Source: a virus. Taken from it: 30,272 nucleotides of DNA. Positions 1-8,115 of this stretch are shown piece after piece. Position 1 is the stretch's first letter; each line of letters starts with the position of its first letter. The translations under genes and the position numbers were made by a program. The stretch lies in IMG/VR virus record IMGVR_UViG_3300044730_000681, positions 1-30,272 of that record. One strand, 5' to 3'. The notes beneath the pieces were generated by a model. It searched no databases. It worked only from the letters and a program-made list of their open reading frames with translations, and had not been told where the DNA came from.

Positions 1-309
1 GCCGGCGCTGCGGCGGCGTCGTGAACCGGCTGTCGTGCACACCCCCCAGACAGGCAAGACCGGACATGAGTACATGGCCCGGTCGGGGCGCCTCCGGCGG
101 CCTGGCAGGGGCCTCAGATCTGAAGATCAATCCAACCCCAAGACCAGCCCCAGTACGACCCTGGAGGGAGCGCGTTTCAGGCTGATCGTGGACGGTTGGG
201 CTACATTCGATCCCGGTACTTGCGCGCCTCCCCGGCGGGCCCTCGACGAGGCCGTTTCACCGTCCACGATCAGACTGAAACAGGCGTCCACGATCGCTGA
301 AATACGCAC
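1..309. other. Leading intergenic stretch, no convincing gene
   Basis: I see no well-supported gene here. In frame 1 the first 24 bases read as an alanine-rich tail ending in TGA (22-24), which could be the end of an upstream gene. A 39-codon ORF (66-185) and a longer ORF in another frame (35-565) cross the stretch, but neither has a clear ribosome binding site at its start. The second half carries a three-copy repeat (175-302), described separately. It may hold the promoter or control region for the polyvalent-protein genes; I could not find a clear -35/-10 pair. Confidence 0.4.
175..302. repeat. Three-copy 18-20 bp repeat, one copy inverted
   Basis: The sequence CGTCCACGATC followed within 3 bases by CTGAAA occurs at 261-280 and again at 285-302 in direct orientation. 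An inverted copy lies at 175-194 (19 of 20 positions match the 261 copy). The inverted pair is separated by about 66 bp and the direct pair starts 24 bp apart. Directly upstream of a large late gene, this fits a protein-binding or recombination site, or a foldback structure. The function is inference. Confidence 0.6.
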
Positions 310-2184
310 ATGCCAACTAACGACTGGGAGGCAAACCCCAATGGGCAAACTTACGTACAAAGGATTGGTGCCGCGGGACGATCCGATGTTCTCGACTGGG
401 CCAGAAGTGTTCTCGCGCCTCGGGTCCAGCGAGTCTTCGAGGACTTCGCCGAAAAGTACCAGTGGGGAGACCCCGGCCGAATCCAGTTCAGCAACCGAGG
501 CGGATCTGATGCAGCCGGCGGTGGACGCGATCGAGGAGTGGGGCCGCAAGACGTTCAAGCGGTAACCCCTTCCTACGGCACCCCTCGAGAGAGCGCCGCT
601 TCCGCGGTCGCCTACCACTACAGCACCCAGCCCCGCACGACCCTCGACAGCGTGATGTATGGCACCGGCCTGCGCGGGGCCGAGATGGCGCGCCTGCAGG
701 GCGCAGATCCGCGCCTGAAGCAGCGCGTCTACTTCTACATCGATCGCGGCACTGGCATCAATCCTGAGGCCGGCGTGGGCGGCCAGGCTCACCGCGTTAA
801 TCTGCAAAACCTGTACGACGTCGACGAGGACGCGCTGCGTCTGCGCCGCGACAACGAGGCCTTCAACGACTTCGAGTCTGCGGTCATCGACGCCGGCTTC
901 GACGGCTACATGGTGCGCGACGCCGGGCCGTCAGGCAACGCGGTGCTGCTGGGTCGGCACGCCGTGCCCGTCGAGCAGCTCGGCGCTCGCAGCCGCATGG
1001 CAGGCGAGCCTGTCGCACCGGCCCGCGAGCGAGTGCTGAGCGACGCTGAGAAGATCTCGGCCAACAAGATGCTGCCGGCCGGGCAGGTGTCCGGCAAGCG
1101 CTGGGCGGAGCTCATCTCTCGCAGCATGCCGGAGGTCTACGAGCGCCTGGCTGGCAGCCCGGTGTGGCAGTCCGACAAGGTCATGTACCGAGGCGAGCTG
1201 GCTCGCGAGCTTCGCGCTCAGCCGATGTTCAGCAACCGCCAACTGCCGAAGGTCTCACCGCAGAGCGCGCTGGACGCGGACATCAAGGTTGCGTCGGAGA
1301 GCCTGCAGCGCTACATCCGGGCTGCAGAGCAGGGACGCCAGTTGCCCAAGCTCACGATCGGCCGCCTGCCCCATGTGCTCAACATGCTGGGCGCACGCAC
1401 GCAGGATTTCGACATCGCCACCAGCATTGTCACGAAGGTGTTTGTCAGGACCAAAGCAGAAAAAGGACACGCGGACGAGCTTCCCGACATCACGCCCAAG
1501 CAGCTCATCGAAGGCATCTACCGCCCGGCCATGGTGCTGAAGTCGAAGGACGGCAACCCCCGCGAGTTCGAGCTGGTGCTGCCGATCACCAGCGACAAGG
1601 GCGCGCTGATCGTCCCGATCAAGGTGTCGGTGGACAACACCGATCCGACGGGCGCGGTGTTGTCGATCTACGCCAAGGGCGTGTCGATCTCCGGCGGCAA
1701 GCCGAACGAGCAGGTGCTGATGAAACGCATCAACGACGGCAACCTGCTGTACCTGGACCCCGGCCTGGCCAAGCAGGCGCTGACTGGTCGCAAGGCTGGA
1801 GATCCTAAGGCTGACGTCAAGCTCAATGGCAACTTCGTGTCTTGGCCTGGGGTGTGGCCCAAGCTGGCGGAGATGATCTCTGCGCGCACGGTCAAGACCG
1901 ACATCAACCTAATGGGCTGGATCGGCAAATACTACACGCCGAGCTCGTCGCCGCAGGGCTGGGAGGATGCGCCCGCATTCAGCCAGCGCGCCCGCGCTGA
2001 GGACAAGGAAGTGGCCAGCCTGTTCCGCGATCTGCAAGATGCCCGCGGCCTTGGGCGCGTGCGTGCGCTCGAGCGGGTTGACGCGCACCCGATGGCTGAG
2101 ACAATCCGCCGCATCGACCAAGAGTTCATGGACATACTGGAGCGGCTCGACGACGCCGGCCTGGTGAAGATCAACTGCAAGTGA
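310..2184 (+). CDS. Polyvalent phage protein, ART-like plus MuF-C nuclease-like
   Basis: A 624-residue protein of the large polyvalent type, thought to be packaged in the virion and delivered to the host. Residues ~102-225 (start AYHYST, then YGTGLRGAE and RVYFYID) resemble an ADP-ribosyltransferase-like polyvalent domain. Residues ~345-490 resemble the MuF C-terminal domain, a BECR-fold putative RNase: a GRLPHVLNMLGA start, a LPDITP segment, a beta-rich core with SIYAKG, and NLLYLD at the end. The motif FS[NQ]R occurs near residues 60, 307 and 557, at apparent domain edges. The gene runs into the ferritin-like gene 9 bp later. The start is uncertain: ATG 310 has no clear Shine-Dalgarno, and between ~480 and 565 the other plus frame has better third-position GC, so a frameshift or a separate small gene is possible. 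Domain calls are by eye. Confidence 0.7.
   Translation: MPTNDWEANPNGQTYVQRIGAAGRSDVLDWARSVLAPRVQRVFEDFAEKYQWGDPGRIQFSNRGGSDAAGGGRDRGVGPQDVQAVTPSYGTPRESAASAVAYHYSTQPRTTLDSVMYGTGLRGAEMARLQGADPRLKQRVYFYIDRGTGINPEAGVGGQAHRVNLQNLYDVDEDALRLRRDNEAFNDFESAVIDAGFDGYMVRDAGPSGNAVLLGRHAVPVEQLGARSRMAGEPVAPARERVLSDAEKISANKMLPAGQVSGKRWAELISRSMPEVYERLAGSPVWQSDKVMYRGELARELRAQPMFSNRQLPKVSPQSALDADIKVASESLQRYIRAAEQGRQLPKLTIGRLPHVLNMLGARTQDFDIATSIVTKVFVRTKAEKGHADELPDITPKQLIEGIYRPAMVLKSKDGNPREFELVLPITSDKGALIVPIKVSVDNTDPTGAVLSIYAKGVSISGGKPNEQVLMKRINDGNLLYLDPGLAKQALTGRKAGDPKADVKLNGNFVSWPGVWPKLAEMISARTVKTDINLMGWIGKYYTPSSSPQGWEDAPAFSQRARAEDKEVASLFRDLQDARGLGRVRALERVDAHPMAETIRRIDQEFMDILERLDDAGLVKINCK
341..565 (+). CDS. 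Possible small ORF overlapping start of polyvalent gene
   Basis: Read in the frame +1 to the polyvalent gene, ATG 341 has an excellent ribosome binding site (GGGAGG about 9 bases upstream), better than ATG 310. It encodes 74 residues, beginning MGKLTYKGLVPRDDPMFS and ending in a likely helix. Its last ~25 codons end almost always in G or C, typical of this genome, whereas the middle is serine/threonine-rich and less gene-like. It may be a real small gene, or the true N-terminus of the polyvalent protein joined by a frameshift near 490-570 (programmed or an assembly error). I cannot decide between these. Confidence 0.3.
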   Translation: MGKLTYKGLVPRDDPMFSTGPEVFSRLGSSESSRTSPKSTSGETPAESSSATEADLMQPAVDAIEEWGRKTFKR

Positions 2185-2193
2185 GGTATCACA

Positions 2194-2685
2194 ATGCCTG
2201 TTTCCAATCTGCTCGACAAGCCCACCGAGGACATGCTGAACAAGGCTGTCCACGCCGAGCTCTACGCCTCGCACCTGTACAAGCACATCGCCAACCAGAT
2301 GCAGCGCGTCGGGTTCTTCGGCACACAGAAGTTCTTTGCCGGCGAGAGTGCTGACGAGCTCAAGCACTACCAGCTCATCGCCGACTACATGAACGACCGC
2401 GGCACCAGCGCGAAGGTGCCGGCGCTCGAGGCCTGCACTGAGGTGGTCACCGACATCGCCGACGCCATCGAGCTGGGCTACGAGACCGAGCTGCAGCTCA
2501 TGCGCGACTACGAGAAGTGGTATCGCGAGTGCAAGTGCGTGACGACCCAGCAGTTCATGCTGCAGTTCCTCGAGACCCAGCGCAAGAGCGTGGGTGAGTA
2601 CGGCGACCTGATGTCGCGCCTGGGCCTGGTGAGCGGCGACAAGGCGGGCATGTTGATGATGGACCAGGAGCTGGGCAATGGCTGA
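2194..2685 (+). CDS. Ferritin-like diiron protein
   Basis: A 163-residue protein that reads like a non-haem ferritin: helix A with HAELYASHLYKHIA, helix B with FFAGESADELKHYQ, a turn DYMNDRGTSAKVPALE, then helices C and D. By comparison with bacterial FtnA, E22, E55, H58, E99 and Q129 sit where the ferroxidase ligands are expected; the last ligand (FtnA Glu130) is less clear, E135 being the nearest. The length matches ferritins (~165). Ferritins oxidise and store iron as cages of 24. It lies between two polyvalent-protein genes and overlaps the second by 8 bp, so it is probably expressed late. The start is set by GAGG in a stop-RBS-start junction shared with 28511. Expression in the virion or an iron-scavenging role is inference. 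Confidence 0.82.
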   Translation: MPVSNLLDKPTEDMLNKAVHAELYASHLYKHIANQMQRVGFFGTQKFFAGESADELKHYQLIADYMNDRGTSAKVPALEACTEVVTDIADAIELGYETELQLMRDYEKWYRECKCVTTQQFMLQFLETQRKSVGEYGDLMSRLGLVSGDKAGMLMMDQELGNG

Positions 2686-5600
2686 TTGCACCTACACGTT
2701 CAAGACTGCGGAGGGCGAGGTCACCATCAAGGGGATGGCCGAAATGAAGGCCTTTCTCGCATTGAACGGTGTGGGTGCCATTGATGGCGCCAAGGCGCCT
2801 ATGTTCAGCCAGCGCGCTTTTCACGGTACACCGCACCGCGGCATCAACAAGTTCAGCACCGACAAGATCGGCACCGGCGAGGGAGCCCAGGCCTACGGCT
2901 GGGGGCTGTACTTCGCGGGGCGCAAGGAGATCGGGGAGTTTTATCGGTCGACTTTGGCGCCAAAGAACCCGCCGACTGAGGCGCAAATTCTTGCCGACCC
3001 TGCTGTCGTCGCGGCGCAAGCCCGTGTTGACGCCGCTGGCGAAGAACTCGACAGGCTGGGCACCGACAATCAGCAAGCTGTCGCGGAGTGGACAGCGGCA
3101 AACGACGCCCTGTACTCCGCGCGCAAGAGTGTCAAGGGCGGACAACTCTACGAGGTCGAGATCCCCGAGGACAGCGAGATGCTGCTGTGGGACAAGCCGC
3201 TGAGTGAGCAGCCGGAGGCGGTGCGGGCGGCCGTTGACAAGCTATTTGAAAACGGGGCACTGGACGACGGCTCCAAAAAGCTCATTGAGTCGCAAGGCAT
3301 GCGCCAAGATTTGAAGGGCAAGACCCTTTACGAACTGCTCGCGACATCAGACAACTTGGCCATCGACGGCACGGGCCGCGCCGCCAGTCTGGCGCTGGCC
3401 GAAGCGGGCATCAAGGGTATCAAGTATCTTGACGGCACCAGTCGCGACGCAGGCGGTGGCAGCTACAACTATGTGGTGTTCAGCGGCGACGATGTGGCAA
3501 TTCAGCAAGCCTTTTACAGCAAGCGCGCCCCGGTCGTCGGCTCTCGCTTCAAGCTGCCCGGGTCCACTGCGGTGGATGTCGGACGCATCAGGCTGCAGGA
3601 CGACGTGCTGCGCATGAAGCGCGTGATCGAGGCGGTCAAGCAGCAGGGCGGTACGGTCGGCGAGGCGCAGAACTTCTACGACGCCAACACCCTGATGCCC
3701 GGCCGCATCCAGGCTGAGATCGACGACTTCAAAGACAAGGTCGTCAGGCCCATGCTGGACAAGGCGGTCAAGTACGAGATCGACCTCGACGAGCTGTCGC
3801 TGTACTCCTACGCCAAGCACGCGGAAGAGCGCAACCAGTACATCGCCAGCATCAACCCTCGCATGCCCGACGGCGGCTCCGGCATGACGACGGCAGACGC
3901 GAAGGCCATCCTGCAGCAGGTGCAGGCCGGCGGTAAGGCGCAGCAGTTCGACGAGCTGCACAAGGACCTGATGTCCATCACGTCCACCACCCGGCTGCTG
4001 ATGCTGTCCGAGGGCCTGATCACGCAGGACGAGTTCGACTCCCTCGACGGTGCGTATGCCAATTACATCCCGCTGCGCGGCCTGGAGAACGTGGACGAGG
4101 GAGGGCGTGCGCGCCCTGGCGTCGGCCGCGGTGTGAACGTCCGAGGTGGTGAGACCGTGCGGGCCATGGGCCGCCGCTCGCGCGCCAGCGACCTGATCGA
4201 GAACGTGATCCGCGACTACGAGCGGGTCATCACCCGCGTCGAGCGCAACGACGTCGGCAAGGTGCTGCTGGACTTTGTGCTGTCGAACCCTGACCCCGAC
4301 CTGTGGGGCGTGGACATCGAGCGCAACAAGCCCTCCTTCAACAAGGCCACGGGCCTGGTGCAGTACACCAAGCAGGTCGAGAAGGGCGAGGACACGATCG
4401 GCGTGAAGGTCGGCGGCCAGCAGGTCTACATCAAGCTGGTGGACAAGGACCTGACCCGGGCCCTGCGCCAGGCCTGGAAGGACGAGGTCAGCGGCCTGGA
4501 GCGCGCAGTGGTTGCGACCACCGGATGGTGGAACAACTGGATGCGCAACGTGCTGACCCGGTACAACCCTGCGTTCGCGGCCATCAACATCCCGCGCGAC
4601 GCCCTCTGGTCGGGCACCACAGCCGCTCTGGCAGAGCTTGGACCGAAGGGGCTGGTCAGGTACTTGGCAGCCTACGGAAAGGCCACCATGGCCTCAACGC
4701 GGGCCGAGGCGGGGGTGTCTGGCACGACCAATGTCATGTTCGGCAACCCGCAGATCGACAAGCTGTACCAGGAGTTCCGCGCAGCGGGCGGCATCACCGG
4801 CGGGTTCTACATGCGCGACCTGGACACCATCCAGCAGGAACTGCGCGACGAGATGCTGCTGGCCGGCGCAAAGGCGCGCAACCCATGGGAGATGGTCAAG
4901 ACTTTGCCGCCCTACAAGGCGGCCAAGCTGACCCTGCGAGGGCTGGAATTCCTCGGCTCGGCAAGCGAGAACGCGACCCGGTTCGCCCTGTTCATGGCGG
5001 CGAAGGAGTCCGGCAAGTCGTCTGCCCAGGCAGCCATCCTGGCCAAGGACGGTACGACCAACTTCAACCGCAAGGGTGAGTTCGGTGGCGTGCTGAACAA
5101 CATGTACCTGTTCTTTAACGCCGGTGTGCAGGGCACGACGCAGCTCGTCAAGGTGCTGCGCAGCCCGGCCGTGCAGGCGTCTATGGCAGGCGTGGCCGGC
5201 GTCGGCATGATGCTGGCCCTGTATGGTGCGGCCGGTGGCGGCGAGGACGAAGACGGCGAGAAGTACTGGGACAAGATCCCCAGCTACGTCAAAGAGCGCA
5301 ACCTGGTGATCATGCTGTCACCAGGTGAGCCATTGGCCGACGGTATCCAGCGCGTGGGCAAGCGCGGCCGGTACATCACGATCCCGGTGCAGTACGGCTT
5401 CAACATCTTCCCCAACATGGGGTACATGATGGCCGACGTGTTCCGCAACTCAGAGGACCCCAAGCGTGGCGTGACGCCGACCAAGGCTGCGCTGCACATG
5501 ACCTCGGTCATCTTCGGCTCGGTCAACCCCTTCGGTGGTTCGGTGGACGTGAGCGACGGCGTGCAGGTGCTTCTGGCGGCCTCCCCCACACTGGTCGACC

Positions 5601-6358
5601 TGCCGATCCAGATCATCAACGAGCGCGGTACGTTTGGCCGCCCGTCTGCGCCAATGGCTTGGGATCGCCGGCCGGACTCCGAGCGCATGTTCGCCTCGCA
5701 GCAGGGCACCGTGCCTGCCAAGATCGCCAAGACGCTCAACGAGCTGGGCGGTGGCGACGAGGCCAAGGCCGGCAGCATTCTGGGCATCGAGACATCGATT
5801 ACGCCAGGCACCATCGACACGCTCATCCGCGGCACCACCGGCGGCCTGGGGGCGTTCGTCGAGCAGACGGCCACCTCGGTGTCTGCCATGGCAGGCGACA
5901 AGGACATCAAGGCCGGCAAGGTGCCGTTCCTCAACAAGTTCTACGGCGAGGTGGACGAGGACGCCAACATCCGTTCAGCCGGCGAGCGCATGCGCGAGGT
6001 CAAGCGCGTTGTCAACGAGGACAAGGATCGGAAGAGATTTGAGAAAACTCAGTCGGAAGAAAAGTCGACTGCTGTCGATCGCATGACTGCTGTTCGGGAC
6101 CTTGTTGACGCTGTTTCCACGGATCTTGATTCAGACCTCAAGATGCAAGACGGCGAAGCCAAACTGCTTGCGCTAGCAAAGACCCAAAAGGGTTACGAGA
6201 AGGCGCAGACGGAAATGCGCAAGCTGGAGATTTCTTTGGTGAGCGACGATTCGCTGACAGACGCAGAGAAAAGGCTGTATCGCCAGCGCATCCAGGCTGA
6301 GCGGGATAGGCTGGCGACCAAGGTCAACAAGGCGTATCTCAATCTGCCCGGTCAGTGA
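2678..6358 (+). CDS. Large polyvalent protein, ART-like N-terminus and LPD38-like body
   Basis: A 1226-residue protein. A short N-terminal segment (1-41) is followed by the junction motif MFSQR (42-46) and an ADP-ribosyltransferase-like domain (~47-275) with FHGTPHRGINKFSTDKIG and QAYGWGLYFAG, typical of ART domains in phage polyvalent proteins. A second junction motif, YSKR (280-283), precedes a long helical region. Residues ~610-900 (GWWNNWMRNVLTRYNPAFA, NNMYLFFNAGVQGTTQL, KIPSYVKERNLVI) resemble the LPD38 polyvalent domain; ~832-854 is a glycine/alanine-rich hydrophobic stretch that could cross a membrane. The C-terminus (~1080-1220) is charged and likely coiled coil. Such proteins are thought to be ejected with the DNA. 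Host-protein modification is known for the domain class, not shown here. The gene end overlaps the convergent gene by 20 bp. Confidence 0.8.
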   Translation: MADCTYTFKTAEGEVTIKGMAEMKAFLALNGVGAIDGAKAPMFSQRAFHGTPHRGINKFSTDKIGTGEGAQAYGWGLYFAGRKEIGEFYRSTLAPKNPPTEAQILADPAVVAAQARVDAAGEELDRLGTDNQQAVAEWTAANDALYSARKSVKGGQLYEVEIPEDSEMLLWDKPLSEQPEAVRAAVDKLFENGALDDGSKKLIESQGMRQDLKGKTLYELLATSDNLAIDGTGRAASLALAEAGIKGIKYLDGTSRDAGGGSYNYVVFSGDDVAIQQAFYSKRAPVVGSRFKLPGSTAVDVGRIRLQDDVLRMKRVIEAVKQQGGTVGEAQNFYDANTLMPGRIQAEIDDFKDKVVRPMLDKAVKYEIDLDELSLYSYAKHAEERNQYIASINPRMPDGGSGMTTADAKAILQQVQAGGKAQQFDELHKDLMSITSTTRLLMLSEGLITQDEFDSLDGAYANYIPLRGLENVDEGGRARPGVGRGVNVRGGETVRAMGRRSRASDLIENVIRDYERVITRVERNDVGKVLLDFVLSNPDPDLWGVDIERNKPSFNKATGLVQYTKQVEKGEDTIGVKVGGQQVYIKLVDKDLTRALRQAWKDEVSGLERAVVATTGWWNNWMRNVLTRYNPAFAAINIPRDALWSGTTAALAELGPKGLVRYLAAYGKATMASTRAEAGVSGTTNVMFGNPQIDKLYQEFRAAGGITGGFYMRDLDTIQQELRDEMLLAGAKARNPWEMVKTLPPYKAAKLTLRGLEFLGSASENATRFALFMAAKESGKSSAQAAILAKDGTTNFNRKGEFGGVLNNMYLFFNAGVQGTTQLVKVLRSPAVQASMAGVAGVGMMLALYGAAGGGEDEDGEKYWDKIPSYVKERNLVIMLSPGEPLADGIQRVGKRGRYITIPVQYGFNIFPNMGYMMADVFRNSEDPKRGVTPTKAALHMTSVIFGSVNPFGGSVDVSDGVQVLLAASPTLVDLPIQIINERGTFGRPSAPMAWDRRPDSERMFASQQGTVPAKIAKTLNELGGGDEAKAGSILGIETSITPGTIDTLIRGTTGGLGAFVEQTATSVSAMAGDKDIKAGKVPFLNKFYGEVDEDANIRSAGERMREVKRVVNEDKDRKRFEKTQSEEKSTAVDRMTAVRDLVDAVSTDLDSDLKMQDGEAKLLALAKTQKGYEKAQTEMRKLEISLVSDDSLTDAEKRLYRQRIQAERDRLATKVNKAYLNLPGQ

Positions 6359-7001
6359 CCTCCACCCGCTCGTCGTAGGTCACCGTCGAGGTGTCGCCCA
6401 GGCGCCACTTCGCGGTGTTCTCCACGCGGTAGGTTTGCGTGCAGACCTTGAAGTCGGGCATGCGCAGCTCGCTGTGGGTGATCGCCGGGTCGAAGAACCT
6501 GCAGCGGTTGTTCGGCTGCAGGGCGAACTGGCCGTTGTCCAGGCGCAGCATGTTGAACGACTTGTGCTCCTCCGGCGTCTCGGCAAAGCCGAAGTCTGGG
6601 ATCCGCGGGTCGGGGTTGCACGAGTCAATCGTCAGCATGAACTCGCCCTGGTGAAGCTGCTTGTCCTTGCCGAAGAACTCAGCGCGCAGTCCCTTGAGGA
6701 AAGGCTTGTCGATCACCTCGATGTGGTAGCTCATGCAGTCCCATATCTGGAGCACGTCCAGCGGTAGCTGGTCATCCTCCTCGAGGACGTCGTGCCACAC
6801 GAACGCGCTCAGGGGCAGCTTGTCATACAGCGCGCCGAACTCCGGGAGGTAGGTCTCGAAGCGGAAGGCCTGGCCGCGGATGGACTTGGCGCTGACCCAG
6901 ATCCCTTCGATGAGCTGGCCGACCCGGGATGGGTCGTGGTCGTAGAGGTACTCGGCGCGCACGAAGACTTTCTCGGGCGGCAGTGGACAGACAAAGCTCA
7001 T
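6339..7001 (-). CDS. Conserved phage protein of unknown function
   Basis: A 220-residue soluble, acidic protein with no membrane segment. It starts at ATG 7001 behind a strong AAGGAGG; the longer upstream reading lies inside the preceding gene. The segment RCRFFDPAITHSELRMPDFKV, near the C-terminus, looks like one I associate with a family of phage hypothetical proteins, but I know no function. It is the last gene of the long minus-strand operon, overlaps the MazG-like gene by 4 bp (ATGA), and converges on and overlaps the polyvalent gene end by 20 bp with no terminator visible between them. Confidence 0.75.
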   Translation of the reverse strand: MSFVCPLPPEKVFVRAEYLYDHDPSRVGQLIEGIWVSAKSIRGQAFRFETYLPEFGALYDKLPLSAFVWHDVLEEDDQLPLDVLQIWDCMSYHIEVIDKPFLKGLRAEFFGKDKQLHQGEFMLTIDSCNPDPRIPDFGFAETPEEHKSFNMLRLDNGQFALQPNNRCRFFDPAITHSELRMPDFKVCTQTYRVENTAKWRLGDTSTVTYDERVEVTDRAD

Positions 7002-7315
7002 GCTGCCTCCTTGACGAAGACGCCAGATGGCAGCAGTGTGCCCTTGCGGTTCTTGATTTCGTCGTATGCGCCGGCCAGACAGTCGACCATGTCGATGTCT
7101 AGCAGGGCACACATGTTGATCAGGCACACCAGGGTGTCGCCGACGGCGTCCTTGGTGGCGGCCAGATCCTTCTTGTTGATGGCGTCGGCCAGCTCGCCCA
7201 TCTCCGACACAGCCTTCAGGAACTGAGCCTGCGCCGTGCTGTTCGGGATGATGCGCCTGGCCTCAGCCCAGCGGATGACATCCATCTCGACTTCGCGGTA
7301 GTTGGGGCGGTTCAT
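6998..7315 (-). CDS. MazG-like nucleotide pyrophosphohydrolase
   Basis: A 105-residue protein of the phage MazG-like type. MazG enzymes hydrolyse nucleoside triphosphates to monophosphates and, in phages, have been proposed to lower (p)ppGpp or clean the nucleotide pool. The first metal motif ExxE is present (SEMGELADAI, residues ~36-45). The second, usually ExxD, appears as DAVGD in TKDAVGDTLVCLINMC, so one acidic ligand is shifted; this form is common in short phage members. The end DEIKNRKG is also typical. The start is ATG 7315, not the longer upstream reading. It overlaps both neighbours by 4 bp in the replication operon. Confidence 0.8.
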   Translation of the reverse strand: MNRPNYREVEMDVIRWAEARRIIPNSTAQAQFLKAVSEMGELADAINKKDLAATKDAVGDTLVCLINMCALLDIDMVDCLAGAYDEIKNRKGTLLPSGVFVKEAA

Positions 7316-7533
7316 GATTCCCTCGCTTCCAGCATGGCGTCGGCCATCTTGTAGGCGGCCTTGGCCGCCCAGCGCTCCGTCATCCCCATGGCTCTGGGCA
7401 AGCAGATTCCAGCGAAATAATCGCGCAGGGTCATGCCGTCGCAGACCACCATTGACTTGGCGTATGTCGTGCCTTCTGGCACCTCCGGTCGGTGAACCGG
7501 AAATGCCGGCCCGCCTGTCTTGGGTTCGCTCAT
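7312..7533 (-). CDS. Small phage protein with GMTLRDYFAG motif
   Basis: A 73-residue protein. Small proteins with a GGPAFP start and a GMTLRDYFA motif are common in phages and prophages of proteobacteria; the function is unknown to me. The C-terminal half is helical (RWAAKAAYKMADAMLEARES). It overlaps its neighbours by 4 bp on each side in the minus-strand operon, so it is translationally coupled. Confidence 0.75.
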   Translation of the reverse strand: MSEPKTGGPAFPVHRPEVPEGTTYAKSMVVCDGMTLRDYFAGICLPRAMGMTERWAAKAAYKMADAMLEARES

Positions 7534-7841
7534 ACCTCACCCCCCTCGCTGTCGGCCGCGGACTTGGCGCGCAGCCACTGCGGCAAGATCGGGTAGACCT
7601 TGCCGTCGTGGTCGATCAGCGCCGGCTCGGTGACGTTGTCGTTCCGGGTGACGTGGCAGCCGTGGATCTCGCCAGGCTCGAACCCGGGCGCGACGCCCAG
7701 CTCATTGCGGACCTCCTCCATCCACCAGCCGGGCGCGGCGATGACGGGCAGCGGGGTCTCGCTCCATCTCTCCGGTGGAATCTTCTCCTTCAGCGCCTGC
7801 AGTGCGTGCTGCACGTTGGCGATGGCGTAAGTGGCGCTCAT
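7530..7841 (-). CDS. Hypothetical phage protein
   Basis: A 103-residue protein with no recognised domain. The N-terminus is helical (YAIANVQHALQALKEKI), followed by a PGWWMEEVRNELG segment and a segment that looks like a small beta sheet (ALIDHDGKVYPILPQWL). It overlaps the DUF3310 gene upstream and the GMTLRDYF gene downstream by 4 bp each, which supports it as a real, coupled gene. Confidence 0.65.
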   Translation of the reverse strand: MSATYAIANVQHALQALKEKIPPERWSETPLPVIAAPGWWMEEVRNELGVAPGFEPGEIHGCHVTRNDNVTEPALIDHDGKVYPILPQWLRAKSAADSEGGEV

Positions 7842-8113
7842 GTTTTCTCCAAAAAATCCTTACGGGGGTTGTGCCCAGCATTGATGCGGCCCGCTGGGTG
7901 ATGGGCGTCTTTGGTCTCCAACTCGATCAACTTATCGAGGTAGTGTCTGGCCTTGCGCAGGTCCTCCACGCCGGCCTTGTCGCGCCAGCGACTGACGTAC
8001 TTCACGACGTTGCCCTCGAAGAAGCCCAGGCCGTTGGCCGCGATGTAGTCCCATGGCTGGATGGGTTGGTGCTGGTAGTGGTCGCCGCCCACTTGGGTGT
8101 CGTTTGCGTTCAT
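7838..8113 (-). CDS. DUF3310-family protein
   Basis: A 91-residue protein. The start VGGDHYQHQPIQPWDYI and the later FFEGNVVKYVSRWRDK...GVEDLRKARHYLDKLIELE match the pattern of DUF3310 (SaV-like) phage proteins, usually 60-150 residues and often near nucleotide-metabolism or replication genes. The molecular role is not settled in the family. ATG 8113 lies two bases after the stop of the upstream gene; the longer reading upstream would run through that gene. Confidence 0.85.
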   Translation of the reverse strand: MNANDTQVGGDHYQHQPIQPWDYIAANGLGFFEGNVVKYVSRWRDKAGVEDLRKARHYLDKLIELETKDAHHPAGRINAGHNPRKDFLEKT

Positions 8114-8115
8114 GT

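Noticed and set aside
35-565. 176-codon plus-strand ORF from 35
   Set aside because: The part before 341 has no ribosome binding site, odd composition and passes through the three-copy repeat; only the portion from ATG 341 deserves consideration.
1909-2691. Antisense ORF over the ferritin-like gene
   Set aside because: The plus-strand ferritin pattern is clear; the antisense reading has no recognisable features or ribosome binding site.
6339-6358. Bidirectional terminator between the converging genes
   Set aside because: The two genes overlap by 20 bp and no stem-loop with T-tract is visible there.
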